This document shows, one piece after another, positions 39,568 through 47,842 of a DNA stretch of 64,000 nt (positions are counted from its first letter, which is position 1; each line of letters starts with the position of its first letter). The notes beneath the pieces were generated by a model. The model saw only the letters and a program-made list of their open reading frames with translations. It ran no database searches and was not told where the DNA came from. The stretch comes from Pseudoalteromonas luteoviolacea (lineage in GTDB: Bacteria; Pseudomonadota; Gammaproteobacteria; Enterobacterales; Alteromonadaceae). Location: assembly GCF_000814765.1 (NCBI RefSeq), contig NZ_JWIC01000004.1, positions 124,001 through 188,000 on the forward strand. The letters run 5' to 3'. The position numbers and the translations under genes are program-made.

Positions 39568-39882
39568 CATATACGCAAATGAACACACTTAAGCACTGGA
39601 GTTATGGTGATTTAGTTTTACTCAGTTTGGGGGCATAAAGTTCATATGTATCTGCTCCTCTACCAAGATAAGTCCTTTTTCGGTATAACTATGTTAGACG
39701 TTAAACACGTCTATCGCACAAGGGTAATTACACAGAAATGATGTATTACATCGTTATCTGCGCGACTGCTCTACAGTCGTAATAATGCTTAACCTTAAGT
39801 GTGATAATGTCTTTTTTTCACTTCAATATCCCCGAACTTGCTGCGAACAGTTCCTAAAGTTACGCTAATCCGGTTTTTTGCA
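39568..39882. other. Intergenic region upstream of the lux box
   Basis: About 315 bases with no convincing gene. It isolates the quorum-sensing operon from the terminator of the preceding gene. It is AT-rich and includes short T-runs but no further lux-box-like palindrome. Confidence 0.4.
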
Positions 39883-39937
39883 ATACCTGTCAGATCTGAC
39901 AGGTATGAAAATGATTTGGAATTTTTATACTCATTTC
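39883..39937 (+). promoter_or_regulatory. lux box and LuxR-dependent promoter of the luxI-indolmycin operon
   Basis: Bases 39883-39906 form a perfect 24-bp palindrome with the core ACCTGTCAGATCTGACAGGT (39885-39904), which has the ACCTG...CAGGT ends of lux/las/tra boxes. A TATACT -10 box follows at 39926-39931, predicting transcription from about 39938. The palindrome centre is then near -43, as in LuxR class II promoters where the box overlaps -35; no good -35 hexamer is present. The leader is short, with AAGGGGAGAG at 39948-39957 before the luxI ATG. The LuxR protein encoded at 50533-51270 is the likely activator. Confidence 0.88.
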
Positions 39938-39963
39938 GGTACGTCGTAAGGGGAGAGCTACCG

Positions 39964-40572
39964 ATGAGAGTCGTTACAAAATGTGTAAATTATAATTCAA
40001 TTCCACAAGAAGAATACCAGCAAATTTGTCGTTTGCGTTATCAAGTTTTTGTTAAGCGCCTAAAGTGGGAGCTACATACTAGCAAGCAGTTAGATCTGCA
40101 GCTTGAGTCTGATGAGTACGACTATTCAAATGCGCAGTATCTCTACGTTACAGACAATAGCATGCAGATTTATGGATGTTGGCGAATTCTCCCAACTTTG
40201 GGTAGATATATGCTTAAAAACACGTTTCCTACTTTACTTGAAGGCCACTCCATACCTGCTTCCGAATCCGTTTACGAGTTGAGTCGCTTTGCTGTTGATA
40301 AGCGTCTTGCTCAATCAGAAACCAATAAAAGCAGCAGTATTACGATGAAGCTATTCAAAGGCATATATGACTATGCCATTGAAAACGGCATCAAGGAATA
40401 CGTCACGGTAACCACAACTGCAGTTGAACGCATTCTTAAGCGCATTGGGATCCCATTTACTCGCATAGGTGACCAGAAAGTACATTTACTTGGCAATACA
40501 AAGTCGATTGCGCTCAGTATTCAGGTGAATCGTCAGTTTATGCTCGCCGTCCAGGATGAAACCTGTAGCTAA
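39964..40572 (+). CDS. luxI: Acyl-homoserine-lactone synthase, LuxI family
   Basis: A 202-residue autoinducer synthase that makes an N-acyl-homoserine lactone from SAM and an acyl-ACP. The invariant LuxI residues are all present: R25, F29, W35, E48, D50, D53, R74, F88, E105 and R108 (E. coli-type numbering shifted by four after W35). The VTVTTTAVE segment resembles LasI, whose threonines are linked to 3-oxo-acyl chains; the actual signal is unknown. The frame is open to 39838, but the start at 39964 has a strong Shine-Dalgarno and lies after the promoter. It is the first gene of the operon, so the operon should amplify its own signal. Confidence 0.95.
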   Translation: MRVVTKCVNYNSIPQEEYQQICRLRYQVFVKRLKWELHTSKQLDLQLESDEYDYSNAQYLYVTDNSMQIYGCWRILPTLGRYMLKNTFPTLLEGHSIPASESVYELSRFAVDKRLAQSETNKSSSITMKLFKGIYDYAIENGIKEYVTVTTTAVERILKRIGIPFTRIGDQKVHLLGNTKSIALSIQVNRQFMLAVQDETCS

Positions 40573-40598
40573 CACTATTAATTTGATAAGGAAACATC

Positions 40599-41744
40599 AT
40601 GAACACCGATCGTTACGATAGTCTGACTGAAGTTGAAGTCGAAGGCCTAAGTTATCTTTATAACTTTGCAGACGGACATGCTTACCATGATATTAATGAG
40701 CATTATGTCGACATTATTAATAACTTACAGCGCTACTGGCAAGAGGGTAAAGATCACTCTATTCCAGATATGGAGAAAGCGTTTAAAAACCAATTTGCTG
40801 AACTCATTGACTCATCGACATTGCACTCAACTAATCATTTTAGTGTGTGTCCGACTGCGTCAAACTCGATTGATATTGTTGCAGCGTGGCTCCATAAGGA
40901 GAATAAGCGTACCGCATTGATTGAACCTGCTTTTGATAATTTATATCTACTTTTAAAGCGTCGTGGTGTTGATATTAGTGCGTTTGATGAATTGGCATTG
41001 AAAAATGAACATCAATTAGCACAGATAGTGAGTAGTGGCGACATCGATGCATTGTTTCTAGTCAATCCAAATAATCCAACTGGTTTGGAGATGACTGAGT
41101 CTGAATTTGTCTATCTTGTAGAACAATGTAAAGCACACAACATTACGATTTTGCTAGATAGAACATTCAGAATATATGGCAAAACTAACTTCGATGACTA
41201 TCAGATCCTAGAGCAGTCTGGCATTGATTACGTTGTGATTGAAGATACAGGTAAAACGTGGCCAACCCAAGACCTTAAAATCAGCCTGATGGTTTATTCA
41301 GAGGCCATCAGCAGCACAATGCGCTTACTCTATGAAGAGATTTTCCTGTGTAGCAGTAATTTTGCATTGGCATTGCTTAAGCAGTTTGTTGCCGTCACAG
41401 CCAAGTTTGGTGTTGATGCGACGATTAAAAATGAAGTGAGAAGACGCAGTGAAACCATTAATGATGCCTTAGCGGGTACTGGATTGAAAGTTTTTGACAA
41501 TGATGAAAAGTGTCAGCTGCCACTTTGTTGGATAGACATCAGTGCAACAGGATACGACGACGTCAGTTTTGCCGCTCGCCTAAAAGAGCATGATATTGCC
41601 GTGTTACCAGGGCGCTTCTTTTATTGGAATTCAAAATCGCAGCACACGCAGTTTATCCGAGTTTCTCTGATGAAACCTGATGCGGAATTCTATGAAGGGA
41701 TTGGCAAGTTAAAAGAAGCTGTAACCCGAATCCTGGAAAAGTGA
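40599..41744 (+). CDS. ind4: PLP-dependent L-arginine oxidase-like enzyme (Ind4-like)
   Basis: A 381-residue fold-type-I PLP enzyme of the aminotransferase class I/II family. Visible features: NPNNPTG at 156-162, D187 (pairs with the PLP pyridine nitrogen) and the Schiff-base lysine K219 in DTGKTWP, with K227 where ordinary aminotransferases have a phosphate-binding arginine. The indolmycin enzyme Ind4 and relatives (RohP, MppP) use O2 and PLP to oxidise L-arginine to a dehydroarginine rather than transaminate. The pathway context (reductase, PaaK-like ligase and resistant TrpRS) supports this role; sequence alone cannot exclude a plain transaminase. It starts 26 bp after luxI with AAGGAAAC upstream. 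Confidence 0.75.
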   Translation: MNTDRYDSLTEVEVEGLSYLYNFADGHAYHDINEHYVDIINNLQRYWQEGKDHSIPDMEKAFKNQFAELIDSSTLHSTNHFSVCPTASNSIDIVAAWLHKENKRTALIEPAFDNLYLLLKRRGVDISAFDELALKNEHQLAQIVSSGDIDALFLVNPNNPTGLEMTESEFVYLVEQCKAHNITILLDRTFRIYGKTNFDDYQILEQSGIDYVVIEDTGKTWPTQDLKISLMVYSEAISSTMRLLYEEIFLCSSNFALALLKQFVAVTAKFGVDATIKNEVRRRSETINDALAGTGLKVFDNDEKCQLPLCWIDISATGYDDVSFAARLKEHDIAVLPGRFFYWNSKSQHTQFIRVSLMKPDAEFYEGIGKLKEAVTRILEK

Positions 41745-41745
41745 T

Positions 41746-42696
41746 ATGAAAAAGCTACTTGTTACTGGCGATGTTGATATCACTCAATTAACGCAGTTAG
41801 ATTGCCAAATTTGTCACCTCAAAGAGCCAAAAGATGAGCAACAGATCATCGATGCGTTGGTGGATAGTCATTATTACATTATCGGTGGTCCTGAGCATTG
41901 TTCAGCGCAGTTTTTAAGTGCTGCTCAAGTGCTTGAGTTGGTGGTAGTGCTTGGCACTGGCACGAGTAGTTTTATCGATCTTAAAGCTGCTTCTGAGAGC
42001 GGGGTTAAGGTGATGAATACCCCTAAGCTCAATGCCCAGACGGTGGCTCAGTTTGCTTTTGCCACCATGATAATGAGGAATACTCGGTTTCATTTTTCAT
42101 GGCAAAAGATGCAAGCAGGCACGTGGTTTCAAACCCCTTACAAAGAGCTTGCTGGGTCGAAAATCGGGTTGATCGGGCTTGGGAATATTAATCGCTCCTT
42201 GCTCACGCTGATACGCACCGTGAGTGATCAGCCTGTTTACTATCATGCAAGATCTCCTAAAGAAGTGTTACATGATACCCATCGACTTGAATTTTTAGCG
42301 TTACCTGAACTCATGAGCACCTGTGATTTAGTGGTCGTCAGTGTGACGTTCAATGAGACAACTGAATCGCTTATCGATGAAAACGTTTTGGCTAATGCCA
42401 ATCAAGAGCTGGATCTTCTGTGCTTCAGCTCCCCACACGTCATTTGTCCGACAGCACTAAGGAATGCGCTGACAACAAAAACAATTCGCTCCGCATACAT
42501 GGATGGGTATTACCAAGAGTGGCTAGACACGCCCGGCGTTGCAAACGATCAGTATGGGTTGTTGTCGTTAGAGCCCTCGGTATTTATGGCAACGACTCAC
42601 ATTGCTGCGCAATCGCGAGAAGCAATACAGGCTTTGCTTGCCAAAGCGGTGGACAATATTAAACAACATGAAAGGAGTCGCCATGGGCGCGTATGA
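41746..42696 (+). CDS. D-2-hydroxyacid dehydrogenase-like reductase, probable methylindolepyruvate reductase
   Basis: A 316-residue protein with the split Rossmann organisation of D-isomer 2-hydroxyacid dehydrogenases. The NAD(P) motif GLIGLGNINR is at 141-150. The catalytic glutamate (E258) and histidine (H285 in TTHIAA) align with the family, but the substrate-binding arginine of NxxRG is replaced by serine in FSSPH (S229). In indolmycin biosynthesis a dehydrogenase reduces 3-methyl-indolepyruvate to indolmycenic acid; this is the only candidate here. It starts one base after the previous stop and overlaps the next gene by 14 bp. Confidence 0.75.
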   Translation: MKKLLVTGDVDITQLTQLDCQICHLKEPKDEQQIIDALVDSHYYIIGGPEHCSAQFLSAAQVLELVVVLGTGTSSFIDLKAASESGVKVMNTPKLNAQTVAQFAFATMIMRNTRFHFSWQKMQAGTWFQTPYKELAGSKIGLIGLGNINRSLLTLIRTVSDQPVYYHARSPKEVLHDTHRLEFLALPELMSTCDLVVVSVTFNETTESLIDENVLANANQELDLLCFSSPHVICPTALRNALTTKTIRSAYMDGYYQEWLDTPGVANDQYGLLSLEPSVFMATTHIAAQSREAIQALLAKAVDNIKQHERSRHGRV

Positions 42697-43642
42697 CAAT
42701 CTTGATATTGCATTTTCTGGTTGTATTACCAGTAAAGCTTTAATGCTTGCAGAGCATATGGGGCTCTTTGAGCACCTAGATGACAATGACCGTGTCAGTG
42801 AACATCTATTGAAGGAAGTATATAAAGATAAAGGGTCGTATTTAGACGCAATTCTCAATTCTCTGTGTGAAGGCGGTATTTTTTCAGCGCAGCAAGAGCA
42901 ATACCAATTATTGGTCAGCCGGGAAAAGATTAAAAAGAAAGTCCCGATATTTAAACTTTGGCTGTATGCCTATCGTGATTTACTCAGTGAGCAAGAGCGT
43001 ATGTTTGATGGAGAGCTCGACCGCATCCCTTATGATGGTGGCAGTGTTGCAAAACACTCCGCGGAAATTGGCTCATCGTTCATTGATAAGCAACTAGACC
43101 AAGTCGTTGCTGAATTAGACTTAACGGGCACATTGTGTGACATGGGATGTGGCGCTGGACTGCGATTAATCAAGCTGTGTCGAAACTTTGGTTTGAAAGG
43201 GGTAGGTATGGATATGGATGCCAATGCGGTTGCATTGGCGAACCAAAACCTGGCCAAATCAGGGGTCGGCGGTGTGGAGTTTAAACAGCAAGATATCACC
43301 AAAATTGAAGGTCAACATGAAGACATTGAAGCCATTATGTTTACTTTCTTCACACACCATATTGAGCCAAACGAACGATTAGAGCGCTTGCTGAGTAACT
43401 ATCGTGAAATTTTTCCAAATCTAAAATACATCGTTATTTTTGATACGGTCACTGGTGAAAAGCCAAATGAAATTAATAACATATTTTCAAAGGGGTTTGA
43501 TTATATTCACCGACTTCAAGGATTGATCCCTCGCACTCGTGCAGATTATATGTCTATTTTTGACAATAGCCGTTTAAGTATTACCAAAGAGATCCCACTC
43601 GCTGTTGATAACAGCTATGTGTGGATATGCAAGGTTGCATGA
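42683..43642 (+). CDS. SAM-dependent C-methyltransferase, probable indolepyruvate methyltransferase
   Basis: A 319-residue methyltransferase with an N-terminal helical/winged-helix part (about 1-90) like small-molecule O- and C-methyltransferases and a SAM-binding domain with DMGCGAGL at 153-160 and GMDMDANAVALA. Indolmycin carries a C-methyl group added to indolepyruvate before reduction; this gene lies next to the reductase and is the better candidate, because the second methyltransferase of the operon is smaller and of the N-methyltransferase type. AAAGGAG at 42671-42677 fixes ATG 42683; the frame is open further upstream inside the previous gene. Confidence 0.75.
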   Translation: MGAYDNLDIAFSGCITSKALMLAEHMGLFEHLDDNDRVSEHLLKEVYKDKGSYLDAILNSLCEGGIFSAQQEQYQLLVSREKIKKKVPIFKLWLYAYRDLLSEQERMFDGELDRIPYDGGSVAKHSAEIGSSFIDKQLDQVVAELDLTGTLCDMGCGAGLRLIKLCRNFGLKGVGMDMDANAVALANQNLAKSGVGGVEFKQQDITKIEGQHEDIEAIMFTFFTHHIEPNERLERLLSNYREIFPNLKYIVIFDTVTGEKPNEINNIFSKGFDYIHRLQGLIPRTRADYMSIFDNSRLSITKEIPLAVDNSYVWICKVA

Positions 43643-43643
43643 T

Positions 43644-44819
43644 ATGAACGTGCTGATACTGGGATGTGGGGAGGTCGGACAGGCCTGTGCGCAAAGGCTG
43701 TTGATGGATCATAGTGTAGAAAAGTTAACGCTGCACTGTAAGTCTATGCAAAGGCGCACAGCGTTGACAAAAGAGCTGGGTCAAGAAGATGGCGTTGATA
43801 TCATTCATTTTGACATCTTCTGCAATGAAGGTTTTGACAGACTATCGGCGCTAATTCAAACGTTAAAACCGGATTACATCATTGATTGCTTACCGGTTGG
43901 CAATATCTTGGTGCCAATATTTAAAAATACGTCGCTCGAACAGGCCTCAGAAATGATGTTTGCGTACTTTAATTGCTTAAAAGCGGCATTTGAACACGGG
44001 GTAAAGCGTATTCAAAAGGTGTCAAGTGGGGGGGCTGGTGGTTTGGGGATCAGCTGCCCTTACCGACATGGATTATCGACGATCAGTGGCGGAGACCTGT
44101 TGTTGTGGAAAATCTATTTTAATGGCGCACTGCATCAACTGCTGATTAATTTACATGAAAGTGCGCATGCTTCTGTCGGACTGACTATCCCAAGGGCTTT
44201 GATAGGGTATGAGGCCACTGACGAGGCACATATTATTGGCTGTGGAGATAGTACCGTCTACACCCGTACTGAGTTGGAGCTTTGCGCTCATCCGAGTCAG
44301 TTTGGCTTCATCACCAAAGAAGATGTTGCAAGATCTACACTGAATTCACTCTTTTCAACGTGTTTTGAGCAAGACTGTATCACTCAAATGTGCCGAGCAG
44401 GGATCAATCAATCTTCACACAGTGCGCAGCTACTCGAGTCGCTAACGCAAGATATGGCCCTGCACGAGCAGTCGGCTGGGATCAGTGTGATTTCTTTGGG
44501 ATCGCTTGGCAATCAAGTAACTAAGGACATGATTGAATTACTGTTAGCCATTGAATGGCAGCGTGGTCAGTATGACCAAAGCATGGATCCTCGCACGTTT
44601 ATCAGTAGCCGCGGCTATTTTAGTCAAGATGTCCTAAATCATTTTGAGTTTAGCTGTGGTGCTGTTGATGGCGACAGGCAAATCGATCACTCGCTATGCA
44701 ATCTCAACCACTGGCACGCCTTGGCATTACGGCATACCTCAAACTCAGAATTAACGACAAAACATATAGGCCGTTATTTAGCTGCTATCTATCAACATAA
44801 AGGAATTGAGAAAAAATGA
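43644..44819 (+). CDS. Saccharopine-dehydrogenase-like oxidoreductase, candidate dehydroarginine imine reductase
   Basis: A 391-residue protein with an N-terminal NAD(P)-binding site VLILGCGEVGQACA (G7, G9, G12) of the saccharopine dehydrogenase/homospermidine-synthase type. In indolmycin biosynthesis the imine made by Ind4 is reduced by Ind5 to dehydroarginine; this is the only other reductase in the operon and fits that step by elimination. ATG 43644 is one base after the previous stop; the longer frame from 43605 would overlap that gene. Its stop overlaps the next gene by 4 bp (ATGA). Confidence 0.68.
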   Translation: MNVLILGCGEVGQACAQRLLMDHSVEKLTLHCKSMQRRTALTKELGQEDGVDIIHFDIFCNEGFDRLSALIQTLKPDYIIDCLPVGNILVPIFKNTSLEQASEMMFAYFNCLKAAFEHGVKRIQKVSSGGAGGLGISCPYRHGLSTISGGDLLLWKIYFNGALHQLLINLHESAHASVGLTIPRALIGYEATDEAHIIGCGDSTVYTRTELELCAHPSQFGFITKEDVARSTLNSLFSTCFEQDCITQMCRAGINQSSHSAQLLESLTQDMALHEQSAGISVISLGSLGNQVTKDMIELLLAIEWQRGQYDQSMDPRTFISSRGYFSQDVLNHFEFSCGAVDGDRQIDHSLCNLNHWHALALRHTSNSELTTKHIGRYLAAIYQHKGIEKK

Positions 44820-46144
44820 GAGATTTCACGACCGAAGAATTAGAAAAGCTATCCGTTGATGGCTACAAAATATGGCAAGAATTAAAACATAATCAGACGC
44901 TTAATCGTGATGAACTGAATAAACTCAAAGATGAAAAGTTTGTCAAAATGGTACGCCACGCATATAACAATGTGCCCATGTATCGCGCTAAATATGACCG
45001 TCATGGTGTAGACATTGATCAGATCAAAGGGGTTAAGGATATTGCCAAACTCCCCATCATTGAAAAAGATGATCTGATAGATAACTTCCCTCATAACAGC
45101 CTCGCTGAGGGCTACACCCTAGACAATGTACAAACGGCTATTACCGGTGGGTCAAGTGGTAAGGTTGTGCGTGTAGCTTATAGCGACGATACCATGATTG
45201 AACGTGTTGTTACTGCCTATCGGATCTATCACATGATGATGGATGGTTACCCAGATCACTATCGTCAAACTTATGTTTACACTGGTGTTTATCCATTTGC
45301 TTCTCTACCAGAAGGGCGCTTTCCTCTGACGCATATTTGGACCCTAGATAGTGTAGAAGACTCTCGCGAAAAACTGGTGGCGTCAAAACCACATATGTTG
45401 ACGCTTTACCCATCCAAACTGAAAGATATTTTGACAGGTTTGAATCAAGCCGATATTGAGGCCATTCGCACTAATTTGAAATGTATTAATGTGAAATCAG
45501 AAATGTCTCTACAGCAAGAGCGTGATCAGTGGAGTGAGATTTTTGGTGTACCTGTTTTGGATGAATATGGTTCTGAAGAGCTTGCGGGTACTGTGGCTGC
45601 ACAGTGTCGTCACGGTGGTTACCATATTTGGGAAGATATCAACATTGTAGAAGTGGTTGATGAGCATGATCAAGTGATTGAAGACGACGAATTGGGCGAG
45701 CTCATTGCGACCAACCTGTATAACTGGGCGATGCCGATTATACGTTATCGTCAAGGTGACATGATCCAGTTAAAACCGGAAGGCGAAACGTGTGCCTGTG
45801 GCCGCATCTTCAGACAAATTGGTGACTTTAAAGGGCGCAGCAACTCCAAGTTTAAAACCCGTGAAGGTAAGGAATACTCCCCAGGTTATCTGTTGGATGT
45901 CGGCTATACACGATTAATGAAATACGGGGAACATTTGGCATCGTGGCAGTTGATCCAAGATACACTAGACAATGTGTATTTTGATTGTATTCCGACGAGC
46001 AAAATGACTGACCAAATCAAAGGCGATATTGCCAGTGAGATAGATAGCCTATTGCACAATAATTTTGATGTCACCGTTCGGTTTGTTGATGACATTAAAA
46101 TTACCCCGCGCGGTAAACGTAACCAAATAATTTCAAATCTTTAA
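44816..46144 (+). CDS. ind3: Phenylacetate-CoA-ligase-like adenylating enzyme (Ind3-like oxazolinone assembly)
   Basis: A 442-residue adenylate-forming enzyme of the PaaK/AMP-binding group. Motifs: phosphate loop TGGSSGK at 110-116, DEYGSEE at 249-255, C264 and the CACGR pair C326/C328 likely forming a structural zinc site with H266 or H270, GDFKGRSNSK near 337-345, and a C-terminal lysine K434 in PRGKRNQ, the adenylation lysine position. In the indolmycin pathway the PaaK-like enzyme Ind3 activates indolmycenic acid and joins it to dehydroarginine with ATP, without a CoA intermediate being needed for ring closure. The neighbourhood makes that the best call. Confidence 0.8.
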   Translation: MRDFTTEELEKLSVDGYKIWQELKHNQTLNRDELNKLKDEKFVKMVRHAYNNVPMYRAKYDRHGVDIDQIKGVKDIAKLPIIEKDDLIDNFPHNSLAEGYTLDNVQTAITGGSSGKVVRVAYSDDTMIERVVTAYRIYHMMMDGYPDHYRQTYVYTGVYPFASLPEGRFPLTHIWTLDSVEDSREKLVASKPHMLTLYPSKLKDILTGLNQADIEAIRTNLKCINVKSEMSLQQERDQWSEIFGVPVLDEYGSEELAGTVAAQCRHGGYHIWEDINIVEVVDEHDQVIEDDELGELIATNLYNWAMPIIRYRQGDMIQLKPEGETCACGRIFRQIGDFKGRSNSKFKTREGKEYSPGYLLDVGYTRLMKYGEHLASWQLIQDTLDNVYFDCIPTSKMTDQIKGDIASEIDSLLHNNFDVTVRFVDDIKITPRGKRNQIISNL

Positions 46145-46163
46145 ATGAGCGGAGTTGCCGAGT

Positions 46164-47081
46164 ATGTTGTATTTTTACCAAGCCGCTTGTGAGATTGATC
46201 AAGAGATCCAAGAAAATCTGGTCAACAAGCTCAAGGATAATTTTCACAGACACCCACGTATTGGGTATGTTGATGAGGTAATAAGAGCGCTGCCACAAAA
46301 AAAGTTTGCTGATGTGATCAATGCACTGACGTTATTGGATGAGCGTTTTCAGCAACAACTGCATCAGATAGGGAGTGCGGATGAGCAATCATTATGGATG
46401 CATGAATTGTTGTTGGAAGTAGATACTCATATAGGCACTTTTGGTCTAGATCCTCAACAGACCGGTAACTTACTTCGTTATGCATTACGGGGCATGGTAT
46501 ACCATCATATTATTGAGCATGGCGAATATCTGCTCCCTCAGCGTTACTCTGAGCCACTTACTTATATACATCGTTCAACAATGGAGCATCGCATTTTTCA
46601 ATATGCGTGTTTTCAGCAATCCTGTGGTTTGAGTCATGAGCAGCTCACACTTTGGTTGTGTGAGTTGATTGTTATTTATAAACAAGCCGTATTGGCATGT
46701 TGTTTACTCCTCAATGATCAGCAAGTTGACTTACTTAGTGCTGATCTAGCGTGTTTTAACTCAGCACATTATGAGTCATTTGTACGTGTCGGACAGGATG
46801 TCGACTGCATTAATGTGGTAGAGCTCAAAGGAACTGTAAAGCGTTTAACACAGTACTCAGACTTGTACTGGAATCTGGGCGCTCTTTATGGATTACGCGC
46901 ATTCATCTGCCACTTAAATGTGCACTGTGATGTGTTACCTCATGCAAGCCTATCGGGCGATAACCCGCTGATCAGTTTAATTGAGGCTGAAATTAGCAAT
47001 GAAGAGACGTTAGCTGCTGCCTACAACAGTGCTCAACAAGTACTTAATAAGTTAAATCTCGCGACGAAGAGCAACCGCTAA
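46164..47081 (+). CDS. Unknown 305-residue protein, candidate pathway gatekeeper (Ind6-like by position)
   Basis: A 305-residue soluble, mainly helical protein with no signal peptide and unusual richness in His, Gln, Leu and Cys (for example CFQQSCGLSHEQ and CHLNVHCDVL). No domain is recognised. The ATG at 46164 is 9 bp after GGAG; a TTG at 46155 is in frame but badly placed. It directly follows the Ind3-like gene. Known indolmycin biosynthesis needs a protein, Ind6, that directs the Ind3 reaction away from a shunt product; by elimination and position this could be its counterpart. Homology has not been shown. Confidence 0.6.
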   Translation: MLYFYQAACEIDQEIQENLVNKLKDNFHRHPRIGYVDEVIRALPQKKFADVINALTLLDERFQQQLHQIGSADEQSLWMHELLLEVDTHIGTFGLDPQQTGNLLRYALRGMVYHHIIEHGEYLLPQRYSEPLTYIHRSTMEHRIFQYACFQQSCGLSHEQLTLWLCELIVIYKQAVLACCLLLNDQQVDLLSADLACFNSAHYESFVRVGQDVDCINVVELKGTVKRLTQYSDLYWNLGALYGLRAFICHLNVHCDVLPHASLSGDNPLISLIEAEISNEETLAAAYNSAQQVLNKLNLATKSNR

Positions 47082-47115
47082 GAAATTAGTCAAAGTTATC
47101 CAAAAGGAATGAATT

Positions 47116-47829
47116 ATGATCCACGAAAACCTAGAGTCAGGCGACTCAGTCTCAGAATATTCTAAGCATACAACGGCTGTAGAATGGATTGAAATGGGAT
47201 ATTTAGGGGTGATTTCATCACAACAAGATGCGCTCAATAAGCGAGGCCATATTATTGATTATGGTTGCGGTCCTGGCTTTTTTGCCGCTTACCTTGCTGA
47301 AGAATATAAACAAAAGATCACCGGTGTAGATATCTCTCAAGAAATGATCAATCACTGTGAAAATGAGTATACAAATAAAGACCTGTCCTTTTACCAAGTA
47401 GGAGAAAATAAACTCGCATTTGCTGACAGTAACAGTATCGATGGGGTTGTTTCTTGCTACGTATTAATGCAGGTCCCATCACATGATGAGCAGATAGCAA
47501 TCTGCGAAGAAATTTATCGAGTGTTAAAGCCTGGAGCAAAATTTACCATGTTGACAATGAATCCGGCATACACCGGTGTTCAATTTGATTTTTTGCGTAA
47601 TGGAGACGCTGGCCGAGTTTATTCTGCAGGTGAGAAAATGACAACCGAATTGCAGACTGATCACGGTACGTTAGAACTTGAAGATGTCTATTGGCCGACT
47701 CAGTATTACCTAAATGCTTTCAGTCGCGCAGGATTTTCTCATATCAAGTGCGTCGAGCACTGCCCAGCATTTGGTGACAATCAAGATAAAGCGCAATTTT
47801 TAATTGTCGAAGGCATAAAAGCATCTTAA
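47116..47829 (+). CDS. SAM-dependent N-methyltransferase, probable last indolmycin step
   Basis: A 237-residue class I methyltransferase (Methyltransf_11/25 type). SAM motif DYGCGPGFFAAYLAE is at 48-62, followed by ITGVDIS and the post-I motif; RVLKPGAKFTMLTMNP is motif III. In indolmycin biosynthesis N-methylation of demethylindolmycin by Ind7 is the last step, and this is the expected type. AAAGGAATG precedes the ATG. It is 34 bp after the unknown gene. Confidence 0.75.
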   Translation: MIHENLESGDSVSEYSKHTTAVEWIEMGYLGVISSQQDALNKRGHIIDYGCGPGFFAAYLAEEYKQKITGVDISQEMINHCENEYTNKDLSFYQVGENKLAFADSNSIDGVVSCYVLMQVPSHDEQIAICEEIYRVLKPGAKFTMLTMNPAYTGVQFDFLRNGDAGRVYSAGEKMTTELQTDHGTLELEDVYWPTQYYLNAFSRAGFSHIKCVEHCPAFGDNQDKAQFLIVEGIKAS

Positions 47830-47842
47830 TAGGGAATAAGTC

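Noticed and set aside
39838..39963. N-terminal extension of the luxI frame
   Set aside because: It would start before the lux box and the -10 box; the strong Shine-Dalgarno at 39948-39957 and family length place the start at 39964.
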